Translations under genes and position numbers: made by a program
Shown here: positions 61,401 to 64,000 of the stretch, piece after piece
Layout: every line of letters begins with the position of its first letter
Numbering within the stretch: position 1 is the stretch's first letter
Origin: a bacterium
GTDB taxonomy: Bacteria > Oederibacteriota > JAAXVQ01 > JAUVAV01
Assembly (NCBI GenBank): GCA_021108215.1
Contig: JAIORK010000049.1
Span: 206,489-270,488 of the forward strand
Length of the DNA stretch: 64,000 bases
Direction: 5' to 3'
Notes under the pieces: generated by a model
Databases searched by the model: none
Told to the model about the DNA's origin: nothing
Seen by the model: the letters and a program-made list of their open reading frames with translations, nothing else

Positions 61401-62445
61401 TCGTCAAATTTGTTGTACCGATATCATTGACAAAAATCCGCACACCCGAATCGTGTGTATCAAACAATATTTTTTTACCATCCGGAGAAATATCCGGCCT
61501 AAATATATTGCTAATCGCGCCTCCTGGAATATCCGTAATTTGCACCGGATTTCCGGTGCCATCAACATTTTTCATAAAGATATTGCTGATCCCGCTAATT
61601 TCATGAGCATACACAATTTTTTGATTGTCCGGCGTCCAGCATACTTTATAATTAGAATCCGTCGCTCCCAGTATCTGGGTTGTAGCAGTAATATTAATAT
61701 TCTCCGGATAGCGGTTGGCATCCAATACCAGTTGAACATCTTTGGTGGTCTCATTGTTGCCGGCATCTGTGGCAATCAAGCGGCAGGTGACCATGCCGTC
61801 CTCTACTGCAAATCCATTATAGTCACTCCCATTCCATATTCTTGTCTGCGCGCTGGAATCAGTAGCCAGAGTCAAGTCATTGCGCGTGGCGGAAAGCTTA
61901 TCAATCACAATGATCTTGTTCTCATGGTGATTGGTCTCGTCAATCTGCAAGGAAAAGGTAGTTTCTGTCTGAGGACTGCCGGTAGACGTTGCGGCCGGAG
62001 AAATAAACTGGGGTGAGAGGCTGAAACCATTGATCCGCGGCGGGATATTATCCACCAAAACTAAAATAGTCACCGGTGTTGTGGACACGCCCGCTTGGTT
62101 TTGGGCTGTCAAACGCAGGCTATACGAGATCGTCTCGCTCTGCTCAAGAGTAGATGTATCCCATTGGAACAACTCTCCACTAATTGCGTCATTGCTGACA
62201 TTCGTATCATGCAGAATACTCCAGCCGGTGACTCCCTGCTTTTGATACTCAATTTTATAGGAATCCAGTAGAAATCCGGTAACACTGCCGGATATTGCAG
62301 CATCAAGCCCATAGGTGCTATTCAAAGGCATATCCAGCGTAACCACAGGCGGTGCATTGGCCAGGGCAACCTGGGTATCCTTGGGCAATGACCAGTATCC
62401 TTGCCCATCTTGCGCCTTGATTCTCAAAGTGTAATATCCATCCAT
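58489..62445 (-). CDS. Giant surface protein, C-terminal part after an in-frame TAG: propeller, Ig-like repeats, type IX-like sorting tail
   Basis: 1,318 residues from the first Met; the same frame is open back to 62472, next to the TAG at 62473-62475. Order: FlgD/Ig-like repeats (LDMPLNSTYGLDAAISGSVTGF), a TolB/PD40-type beta-propeller at about 255-500 (DISPDGKKILFDT, NWSPDGSKIVYIN, SWSPDSQYIYYC, VWSPDVSLIAYVN), many more Ig-like and NHL-type domains, a Thr/Pro linker (TPTPTPTQT, TPTLTATVTLTPTPG), and a final 90 residues like a type IX sorting/FlgD tail (PWPNPARDEVRFLMHLDNPAQVKIDIYNFSGERIASL ... AAGIYIVRIELKG). No signal peptide, as expected of a C-terminal piece. Continuous with the 62473-63825 gene. 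Confidence 0.87.
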   Translation of the reverse strand: MDGYYTLRIKAQDGQGYWSLPKDTQVALANAPPVVTLDMPLNSTYGLDAAISGSVTGFLLDSYKIEYQKQGVTGWSILHDTNVSNDAISGELFQWDTSTLEQSETISYSLRLTAQNQAGVSTTPVTILVLVDNIPPRINGFSLSPQFISPAATSTGSPQTETTFSLQIDETNHHENKIIVIDKLSATRNDLTLATDSSAQTRIWNGSDYNGFAVEDGMVTCRLIATDAGNNETTKDVQLVLDANRYPENINITATTQILGATDSNYKVCWTPDNQKIVYAHEISGISNIFMKNVDGTGNPVQITDIPGGAISNIFRPDISPDGKKILFDTHDSGVRIFVNDIGTTNLTTPFAYGFYGNWSPDGSKIVYINDADGKITYKTVDDGSTISFQPGYFPSWSPDSQYIYYCNDDDPYTSQVYKVNIDTKQVTGPIMQGLYPELSSDGNLTAFQSGPFLIKVLDNSDTISTLVDTNVRRMVVWSPDVSLIAYVNLDGKTFVSDLDRPDQYANLTAVLNMPLDGDTDITGSAADLNFEGYTLSFGTSADALTWTTLKTSALQVKNNTLGEWDTSSLMPGGYWLKLEVWDKAQNRKIVMRKVDIANLGPNLIFDVHADPEVILLDVAGQESTTIYYTLHGSVSSIVMTMYDENNAVVKTLSPTQDPGSTYPVTLNAAWDATDNGNNPVGEGTYTFVLSAQGAGVAIEKQGTITVTHGQPIAVFSSPVMNAEMTGHVIFEGIAAGYDFDEYVIIVASLSGGIPPTEIIQNDIAVNGDVLGEWDAPDDGFYIASLVVRTQAGVESTAGIYFNIDTAAPASQITVQGESVETADKIICGNGHTIQISAQDTGPASTGVKDIHAAIDGNWQLYTAPLHITDPGEHTVQYYAVDHLDNQEAIHTKAVVFNNLTPTTSALIQGIQYQPDTLVYVNAETKVVLAADEQGGTAVDIERIEWAIEVPQPSEPYLVKIFSTYDQPFTLSGLTDTEAGLYYRSIDVTGNVEAWKQMGPLYVDTSLPETRIQTEGPEIVIGPDDQQFATFATMYVFSATDQGSGVNHTEYQIINSAGSGEWFSYIPGDKVILTIEGLNQAYYRSFDNVGNSEVAKSGDVVIDNTQPVIDVVLPVEEGVYAPPLNPSITISDDYLRETVWTLDGAAYVSEMPITASGGHLLEVMASDWAGNSRFASISFSVAEATVTVTPTGTRTPTPTPTQTIFITKTSTPTLTATVTLTPTPGLGDVDLRGKLVLPWPNPARDEVRFLMHLDNPAQVKIDIYNFSGERIASLEQALPAGRGQVVIWDCVSVAAGIYIVRIELKGRDAEIHRIAVIK

Positions 62446-62472
62446 TGGGGTAAGCGCTGCTCCGTTGCCGGC

Positions 62473-63825
62473 CTAGGCAATGGTATTGTTGCCTTCCACA
62501 CCGGTTGATGTAACTGTCTGGACCACTGTGCTGTTTTGGTCCAGCACTTCCATCTGTACACTGCCCGGCTTGCTCAATGTATAATTCACCACCGCGCTGG
62601 TGCCAATTGCGATCACTGATGGCGCTACAGACTGTATTGTCACAATCGGCGCTTCATGGATCTGGACTGGAAAATATTTATAATCCCACTTGATGGCATG
62701 ACCATTGGCATTGTTGTCAAATGCGATCAACTCAAATTGATACCACCCGCCGGGACAGATATTTCCGTTGTTGTCCCTGCCATCCCAAACTTCCTCATGA
62801 CGCCCCAAACCTTTTGGTTGATCCACCAGCAATGTCCGGACCGTATTACTATTGGCATCTTTCACATGCAATTTCACAAACCCATTCTCAGTTAATGTAT
62901 ATTTTAATTTTGTAGTATTATTCTCAAGTGCCAAGGGATGGAAGTACGCAGGTTCCGCCGAAAGATTGATTGCTTCCATGCCGAGCCGGAAACTCTGGAT
63001 ACGTTTTTTCTCTACTGTCACAGCTTGACTCAAAGACCCAAACCCACTTGAATTTGGTACAAATGTAATATCACGCAATTCATTAAATGGATCACCGGGA
63101 TTTCCCTGATATGACTTTAAATAGTCAAAATCCTGGCTCACAAGATGAATTTGATTATTTCTTTCATCAACAATGTACAAACCACCGTTACCCAAGGCAA
63201 CATCCGTAAACAAAATATCCGCAGGAAGCTCCCCACCCTTAGATAATGCTGATACAAATACATATCCAGCATCCGAGACATTTAATTTTTGTATTCTATT
63301 ATTTCCCGTATCTGCGACATACAACACATTCCCTTGTGCCGCCATACCGCGCGGGGTATTGAATTGACCATCACCTGACCCTACTTCACCTATTTTAAGG
63401 ATAAAATTACCAGCCGAATCAAACATTTGTATGTCCTGACGCGATAAATCAGAGACATACACCCTGGTCACTCCTGAATTATTCTTAGTTATTTCAATAT
63501 GAAATGGATCAACAAATTGTGCATTACCGCTACCAATTTCACCAAATGAAGCTACATACTGCAATCGATGTCCATCACCGCTTACATCAACCCTATATTT
63601 CACTATTTTATAATCATAGACATCTGTCACATAGATATATCCATCCCCATCTGCTGCAATCGCCCGGGGATATTTCATGGTTTGATACATGTCACGAATA
63701 CCATATTTTTCATTCTGGGGATTGTAATGATTCCATATCAAACGGTTAAAACCAGGATCGACTATGACCATAGTACCATTCAGAAACTGCCCTAAGTACG
63801 GTGTCGGATCACCTGCTAATTTCAA
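62473..63825 (-). CDS. Giant surface protein, N-terminal part: NHL six-bladed propeller and FlgD-like domains
   Basis: 450 residues ending at TAG. NHL repeats at about 50-250 (YPRAIAADGDGYIYVTDVYDYKIVKY, FVDPFHIEITKNNSGVTRVYVSDLSRQDI, FNTPRGMAAQGNVLYVADTGNNRIQKL), then FlgD-like Ig (VKLHVKDANSNTVRTLLVDQPKGLGRHEEVWDGRDNNGNICPGGWYQFEL) and the start of a second (VQMEVLDQNSTVVQTVTSTGVEGNNTIA-stop), cut exactly where the family has Trp-Asp-Gly. The TTG at 63825 has no ribosome-binding site or signal peptide. The frame is open to 63954, and a signal-peptide-like start (ATG 63899) lies in another frame, so the true 5' end may be frameshifted or outside. Confidence 0.8.
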   Translation of the reverse strand: MKLAGDPTPYLGQFLNGTMVIVDPGFNRLIWNHYNPQNEKYGIRDMYQTMKYPRAIAADGDGYIYVTDVYDYKIVKYRVDVSGDGHRLQYVASFGEIGSGNAQFVDPFHIEITKNNSGVTRVYVSDLSRQDIQMFDSAGNFILKIGEVGSGDGQFNTPRGMAAQGNVLYVADTGNNRIQKLNVSDAGYVFVSALSKGGELPADILFTDVALGNGGLYIVDERNNQIHLVSQDFDYLKSYQGNPGDPFNELRDITFVPNSSGFGSLSQAVTVEKKRIQSFRLGMEAINLSAEPAYFHPLALENNTTKLKYTLTENGFVKLHVKDANSNTVRTLLVDQPKGLGRHEEVWDGRDNNGNICPGGWYQFELIAFDNNANGHAIKWDYKYFPVQIHEAPIVTIQSVAPSVIAIGTSAVVNYTLSKPGSVQMEVLDQNSTVVQTVTSTGVEGNNTIA

Positions 63826-64000
63826 TGTCGTTATCGCTGTTGCATTATAAATAAGATCGCCAGTAGTATTGAAATCATGCTTATATCGCGCATTGTCATA
63901 CCGCTCATCAAAATATAATCCCGCCCAACAAATATTGTTAGCCGACCCGTTTTCTCAGCGATAGTGACCTCAAGCCCAAGGGAGAATTAACTATTCAGGA

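Noticed and set aside
1..64000. tRNA or rRNA genes
   Set aside because: No T-arm GGTTCGANTCC-type stretch with a matching acceptor stem and no rRNA-like sequence was noticed while reading both strands.

Overview
The window is 64 kb from a diderm (outer-membrane) bacterium with moderate G+C. Outer-membrane traits are plain: RND efflux with a TolC-type channel, a TonB-dependent receptor, two PorV/PorQ-family barrels, an OmpA-type peptidoglycan anchor, and giant secreted Kelch/NHL/propeller proteins ending in FlgD-like or type IX-sorting-like domains after Thr/Pro-rich linkers. Together with the DUF1015 gene and the orphan long-form HisG, this fits a little-cultured or candidate lineage near the FCB/PVC/Omnitrophica-type groups better than a model phylum. 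That placement is inference; no rRNA gene is present.

Almost every gene is on the minus strand, so transcription runs from high to low coordinates. Exceptions are a sensor kinase at 30.6 kb and the rlmN-PASTA-rpe group at 44.7-47.5 kb.

0-10 kb, housekeeping and amino acids: secA (C-terminus off the left edge), an aspartate aminotransferase, trxA-trxB, a 43-residue membrane peptide, and an aspartate-family operon hom-thrC-apgM-lysC behind a clear sigma-70 promoter. The operon has no thrB. The apgM-type gene sits where homoserine kinase is needed.

10-20 kb, efflux: adaptor, two RND permeases and a TolC-like channel. The second permease has lost one proton-relay Asp and is broken by a small deletion/frameshift. 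The adaptor has a long charged cytoplasmic head and the channel a very acidic N-terminal segment of about 150 residues.

20-30 kb, envelope: PorV/PorQ barrels (one fused to an OmpA domain), a Kelch/FlgD surface protein, a membrane protein, a lipoprotein fusing MEMO and AMMECR1 domains, then a non-coding stretch with nested palindromes and a MITE-like element.

30-38 kb: a GAF histidine kinase, a likely six-gene operon of four small membrane proteins with lycopene-cyclase-type motifs followed by a histidine kinase and a receiver, and rarA.

38-47 kb: ABC substrate-binding protein, TonB receptor, DUF1015, a cNMP-fold protein, hisG, rlmN, a PASTA protein and rpe.

47-58 kb, regulation: receiver-kinase hybrid, HD-GYP regulator with a sigma-54-type promoter, 7TM histidine kinase, an E1(ThiF)-methyltransferase fusion, a GNAT-type acyltransferase, a receiver and an NtrC-type activator. 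The E1-methyltransferase plus acyltransferase pair embedded in regulators is one of the two best candidates for an undescribed system; the lycopene-cyclase-like quartet is the other.

58-64 kb: one giant secreted protein gene interrupted by an in-frame TAG, running to the right edge.

A family of nested palindromes (at least six copies) with a shared core and locus-specific complementary outer arms is scattered through the non-coding gaps. No tRNA, rRNA, CRISPR array or complete insertion sequence was seen.
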